Translations under genes and position numbers: made by a program
Source: Planctomycetota bacterium
Lineage (GTDB): Bacteria > Planctomycetota > GCA-002687715 > DRQF01
Assembly (NCBI GenBank): GCA_024275615.1
Contig: JAJRYU010000138.1
Span: 1 to 5,980, forward strand
Direction of reading: 5' to 3'
DNA length: 5,980 bases
Notes under the pieces: generated by a model
Database searches by the model: none
Told to the model about the DNA's origin: nothing
The model's input: only the letters and a program-made list of their open reading frames with translations
In this document: in pieces, positions 1 through 5,980 of the stretch
Numbering within the stretch: position 1 is the stretch's first letter
Layout of the letters: the number at the start of each line of letters is the position of its first letter

Positions 1-870
1 CGAGGTCGTGCGCGTTGCCAACGGGGCGAGAACAAGATTACACAGCTTGCGAAGGTTCCCCCAAGAATGCTGGCCTATTTTTGGCGGGAGGCGGGTATCT
101 CTCCGATCAAGAAGCGGCTTCAAGTCATGCGAGATTCACTTTCCCAAGCCGACGCGATCTTGGCACCTTCAAAATTCATCGGCGACATTTACGTGGCTGA
201 GGGAATCCCCGAGAGTCGAATCATTCATTGGCCGAACGGTGTCGACGAAGGACAATTTGGCGACTGGGAGTCCAAAGGGGCGACTCAGCCTTCGATGCCT
301 TTGCGTTTCGGTTTTGTCGGCACGTTGCTGCCGACAAAAGGCGTTGACCTTTTGATCAGAGCGTTTCAAGAAATACCACTGACTACGGCCACCTTGGAGA
401 TCCATGGGGCTGGTGCCGGCCCCAACGCCCAGCGCTACACGGAGTTCTTGCACCGACTCAATCGCCATGCGGGGGTGTCTTTTCATGGTCGCTTCGACAA
501 CAAACATATTGCCGAGATCCTCTCATGCTTTGATGTCCTTGTTGTTCCCAGTCGATGGTTTGAAAACGCCCCCTTGACGCTGGCCGAGTCCGTGATGGCT
601 AGATTGGCAGCGGTCACGTCTGATCACGGAGGCATGTTGGAATTGGCAAGGGACTACGGCAATGCCCTTACGTTTCAGGCGAATTCCACAGAATCGCTGC
701 GCTCCGCCATGATGCGCCTTATCGAAGACCCAGAATTGGTACTGGAACTAAAAAACAAAGGCCGAGGTGTACGGCGAGTCAGCGATGACATTCATTGTTT
801 GCAGACTCTCATGAACGAGCTTGTGGGTGATTCCCTTGACAAGGACGGGGACACAGCCCCCAATTCCTGA
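1..870 (+). CDS. GT4-family glycosyltransferase, C-terminal part (5' end outside window)
   Basis: The frame is open from base 1, so the true start lies upstream; 289 residues are visible. The fragment covers the end of the N-terminal Rossmann domain and the whole C-terminal donor-binding domain of a GT-B fold enzyme. The interdomain segment has APSKFI and a PNGVD turn (residues about 57-82). The donor domain opens with FGFVGTLLPTKGVD (103-116), whose Lys113 fits the donor-phosphate lysine. It continues to PSRWFENAPL, giving the E-x7-E pair at Glu188 and Glu196, and to a Gly-Gly-Met-x-Glu motif at 210-214. The family transfers a sugar from an activated donor, usually in the cytoplasm, to polysaccharide, lipid-linked glycan or a similar acceptor. 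The W-F-E-N-x-P form, with Arg in place of the usual Gly in the following helix, is a known GT4 subgroup. Donor and acceptor cannot be deduced. The asparaginase gene follows 34 bp downstream on the same strand. Confidence 0.9.
   Translation, partial: RGRARCQRGENKITQLAKVPPRMLAYFWREAGISPIKKRLQVMRDSLSQADAILAPSKFIGDIYVAEGIPESRIIHWPNGVDEGQFGDWESKGATQPSMPLRFGFVGTLLPTKGVDLLIRAFQEIPLTTATLEIHGAGAGPNAQRYTEFLHRLNRHAGVSFHGRFDNKHIAEILSCFDVLVVPSRWFENAPLTLAESVMARLAAVTSDHGGMLELARDYGNALTFQANSTESLRSAMMRLIEDPELVLELKNKGRGVRRVSDDIHCLQTLMNELVGDSLDKDGDTAPNS
312..339. repeat. Perfect 11-bp inverted repeat inside the glycosyltransferase gene
   Basis: The arms TTTTGTCGGCA (312-322) and TGCCGACAAAA (329-339) are exact reverse complements around the 6-base loop CGTTGC. 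They lie in codons 104-113, which encode the conserved start of the donor domain. The mRNA could fold into a stable hairpin. It is not a normal intrinsic terminator on either strand: the U-rich arm comes before the stem and the hairpin is followed by A's or G/C. The pairing is seen directly; any function is unknown. Confidence 0.6.
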
Positions 871-891
871 TACCGTAGAATTGAGCAACCC

Positions 892-897
892 AAGGAG
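892..897 (+). promoter_or_regulatory. Shine-Dalgarno of the asparaginase gene
   Basis: AAGGAG lies 7 bases before the ATG at 905. It decides the start: the reading frame runs open back to an ATG at 821, but that would overlap the glycosyltransferase gene and place extra residues before the Tat signal. Confidence 0.8.
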
Positions 898-904
898 TAT
901 TGAA

Positions 905-1948
905 ATGAGCGATCCGGTTTCACGACGTGGTTTCCTAAAGAGTAGTGTTCTCGTCGCAGGTGCAAGTGCAGGTCTGCCACTGCCCACATTCGCCATTGGC
1001 AAAAAGGTTCAAATCGCCATAGCCTGCAGCAGCAATGGCCTGCCCTACATCACCGAGGCCTTAGAGAAGCTTGAGAAGGGCCAGGACACCCTTGATGTCG
1101 CCGTAGAAGCAGTGAACCACGTCGAAAGCGATCCCAAAGACATGAGTGTCGGCTACGGTGGATTGCCGAATGCCGAGGGTATTGTCGAGCTTGACTCCTG
1201 CTGTATGCATGGACCAACGAACAATGCCGGTTCTGTAGGCTCACTTCGCAATATCAAGAATCCAAGCCGAGTTGCCCGAGACGTTCTTTGGCACACCGAT
1301 CATGTCATGTTGGTGGGCGAGGGTGCCTTGAGATTCGCCAGAATGATGGGGCACAAGGAAGAAAACCTGCTTACGGAAGCCGCCCGCAAACGATGGCTGC
1401 ATTGGAAGTTGAGCCATTCGCAGAAGGACGACTGGCTGGAACCTCATGAAAAGCGGCCTAAGATGAAAAAGGAAAAAGACGGCAAGCGAGAGACCGGGAC
1501 GATTAACTTCAATTGCTGCAATGCCAAGGGCGAAGTGAGTGGCGTGACAACAACCAGTGGTCTAGCGTGGAAGATCCCAGGAAGGGTAGGAGACTCTCCT
1601 ATTATTGGTGCGGGACTTTACGTGGATGGCAAGATCGGTTCAGCCGGAAGCACCGGGATGGGGGAGTGCGTGATCGTATCTTGTGGCGCTCACACTGTCG
1701 TCGAAGCTCTACGTCGAGGAATGCACCCTAAAGACGCCTGTCTTCACGGTGTCAAGCGGGCAGCAGAAATGAACAGAATGCCCAATCGAGTCAACAAGAA
1801 AGGGCGCCCATCGTTTCAAGTGAACTTCTATGCCGTTGATGTCAAAGGTCAGGTAGGGGGAGCGGCAATTTATCCAACTCGCTATGCTAAGGGAGACGCT
1901 CAGGGCGCCAAGCTCTGTGATTCCGCTTCTTTGTATTCGTCTTGGTAG
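905..1948 (+). CDS. Tat-exported N4-(beta-N-acetylglucosaminyl)-L-asparaginase (glycosylasparaginase, Ntn hydrolase)
   Basis: The 347-residue protein belongs to the asparaginase-2 / glycosylasparaginase family, which hydrolyses the GlcNAc-Asn bond of glycoasparagines or related beta-aspartyl amides. It begins with a twin-arginine signal, SRRGFLK at 6-12, a hydrophobic stretch to about 25 and a possible cleavage after Ala30, so the folded enzyme is probably exported. Family landmarks are SVGYGGLPNAEG (81-92), T-D-H-V-M-L-V-G-E-G-A (131-141), GRVGDSP (226-232; Arg227 and Asp230 bind the substrate carboxyl and amino groups in the family) and S-T-G-M-G-E (249-254). The predicted autocleavage site is Gly198-Thr199 in GTINF, making Thr199 (codon 1499-1501) the catalytic N-terminal nucleophile of the beta subunit. 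A charged, lysine-rich linker (about 172-196) precedes it, as expected for the loose end of the alpha subunit. Classical enzymes cut Asp-Thr; here it is Gly-Thr, as in plant-type asparaginases. The start is set by the AAGGAG at 892-897. The exact natural substrate is uncertain. Confidence 0.92.
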   Translation: MSDPVSRRGFLKSSVLVAGASAGLPLPTFAIGKKVQIAIACSSNGLPYITEALEKLEKGQDTLDVAVEAVNHVESDPKDMSVGYGGLPNAEGIVELDSCCMHGPTNNAGSVGSLRNIKNPSRVARDVLWHTDHVMLVGEGALRFARMMGHKEENLLTEAARKRWLHWKLSHSQKDDWLEPHEKRPKMKKEKDGKRETGTINFNCCNAKGEVSGVTTTSGLAWKIPGRVGDSPIIGAGLYVDGKIGSAGSTGMGECVIVSCGAHTVVEALRRGMHPKDACLHGVKRAAEMNRMPNRVNKKGRPSFQVNFYAVDVKGQVGGAAIYPTRYAKGDAQGAKLCDSASLYSSW

Positions 1949-1957
1949 AGGAGCGAA

Positions 1958-3133
1958 TCAGCCCAGGAACATCAGCCGGCGCGTGGAGACACGCATCAAG
2001 AGAATCGAAAAGACAAAAACCGCCAACAGACCGGCGCTCAGGACAAAAAGTGACTGAGGTGATCTGGAACTGATTTCTTCGCGAAACTTGGCAATGAGTT
2101 GATCTCTCGCCCCCGGGGTCATGGAGATTTCATTGTTTTTCAGCATCTTGATCCATTGTTCGTGAAACCCGACTCCCTTGGGTGTCGTCATACACCGTTC
2201 AAAGGCCAGAGCGCGGTTAGATGCTGGAATGTCCTTACTCTCAGCTAAGAGCCGATAGACTGGATATGAGTCCATATAGCTTATCGTTGTTCTTCCCGGC
2301 TCGAGTTTTTTGAACAACGTGGGAAGATTGGCCCGGAGCGCTGCCTGTTCAAAGAGATAGAAAGAAGCGACGGAGCCGCTCTCTTCCGTCAGTTGTCGCA
2401 AACGTCTTAGCCCCTTTATCTTTCGCCTTGCAGACCTCAAGATCTTCTTCGTTTCCTTAGCGGTCGCAACGTTCGTCAGCGGATAGAATCGGCTGAGATC
2501 CAGCAACATCCGGGCGAAACGATCACTCTTGTTATCCTCGAATTCAGTGACCAGGAAGGTCAAGATATCGGCCAAGTTCGGTGCCTGGTCAGCCGGAAGG
2601 ATGGTCTCTGTGCCATCTTCGACGTAGATCCCGAAGCGACGATGCGTAAAACCACCTTGGACACGGCTCGAGAAGAAGCGATTTCTTGGGAAGTTGTAGA
2701 CGTCGACAGCACGATCCTTGTAAGTCGCACCGTAGTTTATGAAACCCCATCTTTGCTGCGCGCTCCATTGGAGTTCTCCGTTTTGAACTTTCATTCCGAC
2801 TTCTCGCAAGTTTCGCCCTGCTTGAAACATGCCTGCACTATGGGGGTCACGGTGTTTGTCAAGGATGCGCAGCCAAATACGATCACTTAGATTTTCACCA
2901 GCGACCCGCGGCACCCCCATCGTTCTGTTGACAGTTCCGTCGAGATTCCTTGCCTGCTCACCAAACGTGGCAATGAGATCGATCAAGATGACTCGGCCGC
3001 CTTTGGCTGGATCAAAGAGGGACATCTGCGTATGTGATTTGATAAGAGGAGCGATGTCTCCCAATTGTGCGCGGACAGAACCACAGCAAACGAAGCCCAG
3101 CACAACGGCTCCCCAAAAGCGTCCTATAGACAT
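1958..3133 (-). CDS. Unrecognised protein: signal peptide, large extracytoplasmic domain, C-terminal membrane anchor
   Basis: I do not recognise this 391-residue protein. Residues 1-23 look like a Sec signal peptide: an early Arg, a hydrophobic core GAVVLGFVCCG, and a possible cleavage near SVRA-Q. Residues 361-380 form one strong transmembrane helix, followed by a short basic tail (RVSTRR...). The predicted topology is therefore a type I membrane protein with residues 24-360 outside the cytoplasm. The domain includes G-G-R-V-I-L-I-D (45-52), an aromatic-rich middle (about 123-170) and a very basic, probably helical stretch (226-246, many Lys and Arg). No catalytic motif or lipobox is evident. 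The frame is open upstream to 3199, but the ATG at 3133 is preferred because it begins the signal peptide, lies 10 bp after the apt stop, and has GGGG seven bases upstream that touches that stop codon. This spacing implies co-transcription with apt. GGRVxxxD faintly recalls the extracytoplasmic start of some CcsA-linked cytochrome c biogenesis proteins, but the likeness is too weak for a name. Confidence 0.82.
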   Translation of the reverse strand: MSIGRFWGAVVLGFVCCGSVRAQLGDIAPLIKSHTQMSLFDPAKGGRVILIDLIATFGEQARNLDGTVNRTMGVPRVAGENLSDRIWLRILDKHRDPHSAGMFQAGRNLREVGMKVQNGELQWSAQQRWGFINYGATYKDRAVDVYNFPRNRFFSSRVQGGFTHRRFGIYVEDGTETILPADQAPNLADILTFLVTEFEDNKSDRFARMLLDLSRFYPLTNVATAKETKKILRSARRKIKGLRRLRQLTEESGSVASFYLFEQAALRANLPTLFKKLEPGRTTISYMDSYPVYRLLAESKDIPASNRALAFERCMTTPKGVGFHEQWIKMLKNNEISMTPGARDQLIAKFREEISSRSPQSLFVLSAGLLAVFVFSILLMRVSTRRLMFLG

Positions 3134-3143
3134 CGCTTCGCCC

Positions 3144-3677
3144 CTAATACTCGAGCAGACTTTCGATGCGCAAATTGTCACCGAGTTTCTCTCTGCCATT
3201 CAAAAAACCAAGTTCGATGACAAATGCACAAGCTGCCACCGTGGCGCCCTGATTCTCCACGAGCTTACGGCAGGCCGCCATCGTACCGCCCGTGGCAAGT
3301 AGATCGTCGACCAGCAAGACCTTTTGCCCTGGCCTAACGGCGTCATCGTGCATTTGTACAGTGTCCTCACCGTATTCCAAGGCGTAACTCTCTTCGACTG
3401 TGTTCCACGGTAGTTTCCCTTTTTTGCGAATCGGGGCGAATCCTCTGCCCATCTTGAGGGCGAGTGGGCAACCGAAAATGAAACCACGGGCTTCTGGACC
3501 AAGAATGACGTCAAACTCCACGTCTCTTACGCGTTCAGCCAAGGTATCGATCGCCATCTGAAAGCCCTTTGGATCGGCGAGCAAAGGGGTGATGTCCTTG
3601 AAGACAATACCAGCCTTGGGGAAATCTGGGACGTCGCGAATGAGGTTCTTCATGAGGTTGGTTGATTCGGCGGTCAT
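3144..3677 (-). CDS. apt: Adenine phosphoribosyltransferase
   Basis: The 177-residue protein has the normal length and full pattern of Apt, the cytoplasmic homodimeric enzyme that makes AMP and pyrophosphate from adenine and PRPP (purine salvage). Visible landmarks are V-P-D-F-P-K-A-G-I-V-F-K-D-I-T-P-L-L (16-33); G-P-E-A-R-G-F (60-66), the adenine-binding segment; RKKGKLPW (84-91) in the flexible catalytic loop; and the PRPP-binding motif VLLVDDLLATGGT (120-132) with the paired Asp124 and Asp125. The ATG at 3677 is used. A second ATG at 3653 (residue 9) would also keep all conserved parts, and neither has a strong Shine-Dalgarno. The gene lies 66 bp downstream of the ABC-F gene and 10 bp before the unknown membrane protein gene on the same strand. 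Nothing essential is missing. Confidence 0.96.
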   Translation of the reverse strand: MTAESTNLMKNLIRDVPDFPKAGIVFKDITPLLADPKGFQMAIDTLAERVRDVEFDVILGPEARGFIFGCPLALKMGRGFAPIRKKGKLPWNTVEESYALEYGEDTVQMHDDAVRPGQKVLLVDDLLATGGTMAACRKLVENQGATVAACAFVIELGFLNGREKLGDNLRIESLLEY

Positions 3678-3691
3678 AGGTCGTTCTTTGC

Positions 3692-3726
3692 AAAAAAAGA
3701 GAAAAAGACTAATCCGGTACGAATTA
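3692..3726 (-). terminator. Possible weak intrinsic terminator after the ABC-F gene
   Basis: Read on the minus strand, TAATTCG, loop TAC, CGGATTA forms a 7-bp stem with one G-U pair (3726-3710). After three bases come T5 (3706-3702) and, beyond CTC, T7 (3698-3692). The G-U wobble pairs only in leftward RNA (an A-C mismatch in the other direction), which suits a signal for the leftward transcript. The stem is short and AT-rich with a 3-base loop, so it may be inefficient or simply chance in an AT-rich gap. Confidence 0.4.
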
Positions 3727-3743
3727 CAGCATGGACGAAAATT

Positions 3744-5645
3744 CTACATGAAATCTTCCCATTCAGTTTCCAAGGCGGCGAGCTTTTGGTCTGCTGCGAC
3801 AAGACGGGATTTGAGCTCCTTGAGAGCCTCAGGGTCACGGTAGATATTGGGATCTTCCATGGCCCTAAGAGCACTCGCTTTTTCTTCCTCCTGAGCCATG
3901 ATGTCAGCCTCCACATTGGCAAGGCTTCGTTGTCTTATGCCTTTGGCTTTGGTGGATTTCTGCTGGACCTTATTCCGTTTCTTGGCGGCTTCTTTCTCTT
4001 CCTGCAGCAGTTGGTCAACTAACTCTTGTTCCTCTTTGGCCCGGGCCAATTGTCGCTTGCGTGTCGTTGTGAAGTTTCCCAGACCCAATTCGTGTTCACC
4101 GCTATCGAGCCACAAGACTTTGTTGCAGATGCGGTCGAGAAAGAAACGATCATGTGACACGGCGATGATGACACCGGGATAGTCGGACAAAACGACCTCC
4201 AGGGCTTTGCGTGAAGGTATGTCAAGATGGTTCGTGGGTTCGTCCAGAACCAAGACATTGGGCCGAGCAAGAATGAGCTTTGCCAACATGAGTTTGCTTT
4301 TTTCGCCACCAGAAAAACTCGAAAGCGGCCGGTGGACGTCATCCTCACCAAACAAAAAGCGGGCAAGAAAACTCCTGATTTGTAGATCGGTGAGATGCAG
4401 GTTCGCTGCGGCAATCTCTTCATAGGGACTCAATTCAACGTTGATGCCTGCCTGTAGTTGGTCGAAGTAACCGATCTCTGCCGTCCTGCCGATAGCCACC
4501 TTCCCAGACATGGGTTGAAGCGCTCCCATGAGTACTTTCAAGAGAGTGGACTTTCCAGCACCGTTGGCACCAACAATGCCGAGGCGATCACCTTGTTCGA
4601 CACGCACAGTCAAATCGCGAATGAGGGCCTTGCCGTCGTAACCCACAAAGAGGTCTTCAAAATCAACAACCTCCGTACCCAGCCTTCTCTTCGGGCTGAG
4701 TGCCAGTTTGATTTCCTGGTCTTCCGGCCGTGGGGCTTCACTAAGCTCAAGGCGCTGCAGCCGTTTCAAACGTCCCTTGGCCTCTTTGGTCCTTTGAGTC
4801 CCCATGTGTTTGCGGATGAACTCTCTTTCCTTGCGGATGTAGTCCTTTTGCTCGCCATGGACTTTGTATGCTCTTCTGCGTTCGGCGACCTTTCTGAGTT
4901 CGTATTCAGAATATCCACAGCCATAGTCGGTCACGCCACCACCAGCCACTTCTAAAGTGCGCTTGGTCACGCGATCGAGGAAATAGCGGTCATGAGAGAC
5001 TATTACGCACGCGCCGCGATAACGTTCCAAGTAGGCTTCAAGCCATTCGCAACCGGCGATATCCAAGTGATTGGTAGGTTCGTCAAGAACCATCAGATCT
5101 GGCTGTCGTAAGAGGAGTTTACCAAGAGCAAGTCGGCCGGATTCTCCCCCGGAAAGCAGCGACACCTTTCGCGAAAGGAGTTCCTTTGTCAGCCCCAAAC
5201 CAATGAGAACGCTTTCGACTTTGGCCTTGATGCCGTAGCCACCTAACTTTTCAAATTGCTCTTGCATCTCCGCAAGCCGATTGAGCTTGCGATTCATGAG
5301 AGTTTCATCCATTTGCTCGGCCAGTTCAGCCTCGATGCAGCGCATGTTCTCTTCAAGTTCGTAGACATCGTGAAATGCCCGGAGTCCCTCCTCAAGAACA
5401 CTATGGTCCGAGTCGAAATGGTTGTGTTGTTCCAAATAGCCGATCGTTGCTGTTCGGCTGCGCATGATAGAGCCTGTTTCCGGTTGCTCCTTGCCAAGAA
5501 ACAAACTGCAAAGAGTCGACTTCCCGCTGCCGTTGGGGCCGACCACTCCAACACGTTCATTCGTTTCGATTTCAAAAGTAACGTCTTCGAAGATGACACT
5601 GGCGTCATGGGCTTTCGAGACTTCCTTCAATGCGATGATGACCAT
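3744..5645 (-). CDS. ABC-F family ATPase (duplicated ABC domains, C-terminal coiled coil; Uup/EttA-like)
   Basis: This 633-residue protein carries two ABC cassettes and no membrane segments, the mark of ABC-F proteins. These are soluble ATPases that act on ribosomes (translation factors, stalled-ribosome rescue, and in some members antibiotic protection). Cassette 1 has Walker A GPNGSGKST (36-44), signature LSGGE (164-168), Walker B LMVLDEP (184-190) with catalytic Glu189, and SHDR (217-220). Cassette 2 has GANGAGKST (359-367), FSGGE (444-448), VLVLDEP (464-470) with Glu469, and SHDR (497-500). Between them lies a basic helical linker (about 245-305, including RTKEAKGRLKRL at 285-296), the P-site tRNA interaction region in this family. 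The charged C-terminus (about 532-632) is a long coiled coil, as in Uup-type members; the length is close to E. coli Uup. Both sites look fully active. The ATG overlaps the preceding NUDIX stop by one base (TAATG), which suggests translational coupling. Nothing in the context suggests an antibiotic-resistance role; the precise subfamily needs a phylogeny. Confidence 0.95.
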   Translation of the reverse strand: MVIIALKEVSKAHDASVIFEDVTFEIETNERVGVVGPNGSGKSTLCSLFLGKEQPETGSIMRSRTATIGYLEQHNHFDSDHSVLEEGLRAFHDVYELEENMRCIEAELAEQMDETLMNRKLNRLAEMQEQFEKLGGYGIKAKVESVLIGLGLTKELLSRKVSLLSGGESGRLALGKLLLRQPDLMVLDEPTNHLDIAGCEWLEAYLERYRGACVIVSHDRYFLDRVTKRTLEVAGGGVTDYGCGYSEYELRKVAERRRAYKVHGEQKDYIRKEREFIRKHMGTQRTKEAKGRLKRLQRLELSEAPRPEDQEIKLALSPKRRLGTEVVDFEDLFVGYDGKALIRDLTVRVEQGDRLGIVGANGAGKSTLLKVLMGALQPMSGKVAIGRTAEIGYFDQLQAGINVELSPYEEIAAANLHLTDLQIRSFLARFLFGEDDVHRPLSSFSGGEKSKLMLAKLILARPNVLVLDEPTNHLDIPSRKALEVVLSDYPGVIIAVSHDRFFLDRICNKVLWLDSGEHELGLGNFTTTRKRQLARAKEEQELVDQLLQEEKEAAKKRNKVQQKSTKAKGIRQRSLANVEADIMAQEEEKASALRAMEDPNIYRDPEALKELKSRLVAADQKLAALETEWEDFM

Positions 5646-5980
5646 TAACTTTGTTCGAGCTCCAATATCGTTTCAGCGGCAATGAGAAGGCTCTTGGATT
5701 CTTCATGCTGGAGTAACTCCAAGCACCGGTCAAACGTGTACCAGCCTCCTTCGACATGTTCCGATGATCGCTGGAATTCACCGCTTCGGACTTCGCCCAA
5801 GAAATAGCACACTTCTTTGGTGAAGGGCATCTCGTCGCCATAACGAGCTTGATACACCAGCCGTTCCTCGAAAGTGTGATCCACCCGCACGTCCTTCAGT
5901 CCCGTTTCTTCGAACAACTCACGTATCGCACATTGCTGATCGGACTCTCCCGATTCGCGATGGCCCTTGGGGAAGCCCCA
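5645..5980 (-). CDS. NUDIX hydrolase, probably Ap4A (bis(5'-nucleosyl)-tetraphosphate) pyrophosphatase-like, N-terminus outside window
   Basis: The frame is open to the window edge, so the N-terminal part is missing; 111 residues are visible. They begin WGFPKGH, and the complete NUDIX box G-x5-E-x7-R-E-L-x-E-E-x-G-L spans residues 6-28 (Gly6, Glu12, Arg20, Glu21, Glu24, Glu25, Gly27). The Glu residues bind the metal that activates water for pyrophosphate cleavage. W-G-F-P-K-G-H just before the box, a later K-E-V-C-Y-F-L-G strand and an acidic S-S-E-H-V-E-G-G-W segment fit the diadenosine tetraphosphatase / NUDT2-like branch, which clears dinucleoside polyphosphates made by stressed aminoacyl-tRNA synthetases. 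Substrate assignment inside NUDIX is often unreliable, so only the superfamily is firm. A TTG at 5917 lies inside the box and is not a plausible start. The stop TAA shares its last A with the ABC-F start codon. Confidence 0.88.
   Translation of the reverse strand, partial: WGFPKGHRESGESDQQCAIRELFEETGLKDVRVDHTFEERLVYQARYGDEMPFTKEVCYFLGEVRSGEFQRSSEHVEGGWYTFDRCLELLQHEESKSLLIAAETILELEQS

Noticed and set aside
836..881. TTGACA (836-841) and TAGAAT (876-881) as a promoter for the asparaginase gene
   Set aside because: Each hexamer resembles a sigma-70 element, but they are 34 bases apart, far from the usual 16-18, and neither has a good partner at the correct distance.
861..883. CAATTC ... GAATTG inverted repeat at the end of the glycosyltransferase gene as a terminator
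   Set aside because: The stem is only 6 bp and AT-rich, the loop is 11 bases, and no T-tract follows.
2285..2326. Interleaved inverted repeats (CGTTGTTC/GAACAACG and CTTCCC/GGGAAG) resembling an RNA pseudoknot, with an A6 run on the coding strand
   Set aside because: Arms of 6-8 bp at these distances are expected by chance, the A6 run is inside the fold rather than before it, and its frame does not match a -1 slippery site. The reading frame is continuous without a shift.
3134..3199. Upstream extension of the unknown membrane protein to a start at 3199
   Set aside because: This would overlap apt by 56 bases and put 22 residues, including charged ones, before a clear signal peptide; the ATG at 3133 has a suitable ribosome binding site.
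2829..3302. 157-codon open frame on the plus strand across the start of the unknown gene and the end of apt
   Set aside because: It is antisense to two well-supported genes, resembles no protein I know, and has no fitting Shine-Dalgarno, so it is taken as a shadow frame.
4458..4955. 165-codon plus-strand open frame inside the ABC-F gene
   Set aside because: It is entirely antisense to the second ABC cassette and linker, which are strongly conserved, and its translation has no recognisable domain.
5165..5187. Palindrome CCTTTCGCGAAAGG overlapping AAAGGA-GT-TCCTTT inside the ABC-F gene
   Set aside because: A 14-bp palindrome is expected by chance about once in 16 kb, and this one sits wholly in a conserved coding region near the signature motif, so there is no reason to call it an operator.

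Overview
This window of about 6 kb looks like a piece of a bacterial chromosome with moderate G+C (judged by eye, slightly above half). It is almost entirely coding. There are no signs of phage, insertion sequences, CRISPR arrays, tRNA or rRNA. The organism cannot be fixed from this. A Tat-exported N4-(beta-N-acetylglucosaminyl)-L-asparaginase with a Ser-Arg-Arg-Gly-Phe-Leu-Lys signal, beside a GT4 glycosyltransferase of the Trp-Phe-Glu-Asn type, would fit Planctomycetota or a similar environmental Gram-negative. That is a low-confidence inference from family memory.

Layout: the left third is transcribed rightwards. It holds the C-terminal part of a GT4 glycosyltransferase (1-870, cut by the window edge), then, after 34 bp and a clear Shine-Dalgarno, a complete Tat-secreted glycosylasparaginase (905-1948). 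The right two thirds are transcribed leftwards, in this order: the C-terminal part of a NUDIX hydrolase of the Ap4A-pyrophosphatase type (5980-5645, cut by the window edge), an ABC-F ATPase (5645-3744), adenine phosphoribosyltransferase apt (3677-3144), and an unrecognised protein with a signal peptide and a C-terminal membrane anchor (3133-1958). The two blocks converge, with only 9 bp between stop codons at about 1950.

The NUDIX gene and ABC-F gene share one base (TAATG), and apt and the unknown gene are 10 bp apart with the Shine-Dalgarno touching the apt stop codon. Each pair therefore looks co-translated. Between the pairs is a 66-bp gap with a weak hairpin plus T-tracts that could partly end transcription after the ABC-F gene. 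Functionally the leftward group is housekeeping: clean-up of dinucleoside polyphosphates, ribosome-associated ATPase, and adenine salvage. The rightward pair concerns glycans: making them, and degrading the linkage of N-linked glycan to asparagine.

I found no obviously new multi-gene system. The items most worth a second look are the unrecognised membrane-anchored protein after apt, the substrate-pocket and scissile-bond differences in the asparaginase, a perfect 11-bp inverted repeat inside the glycosyltransferase gene, and the possible internal terminator before apt.
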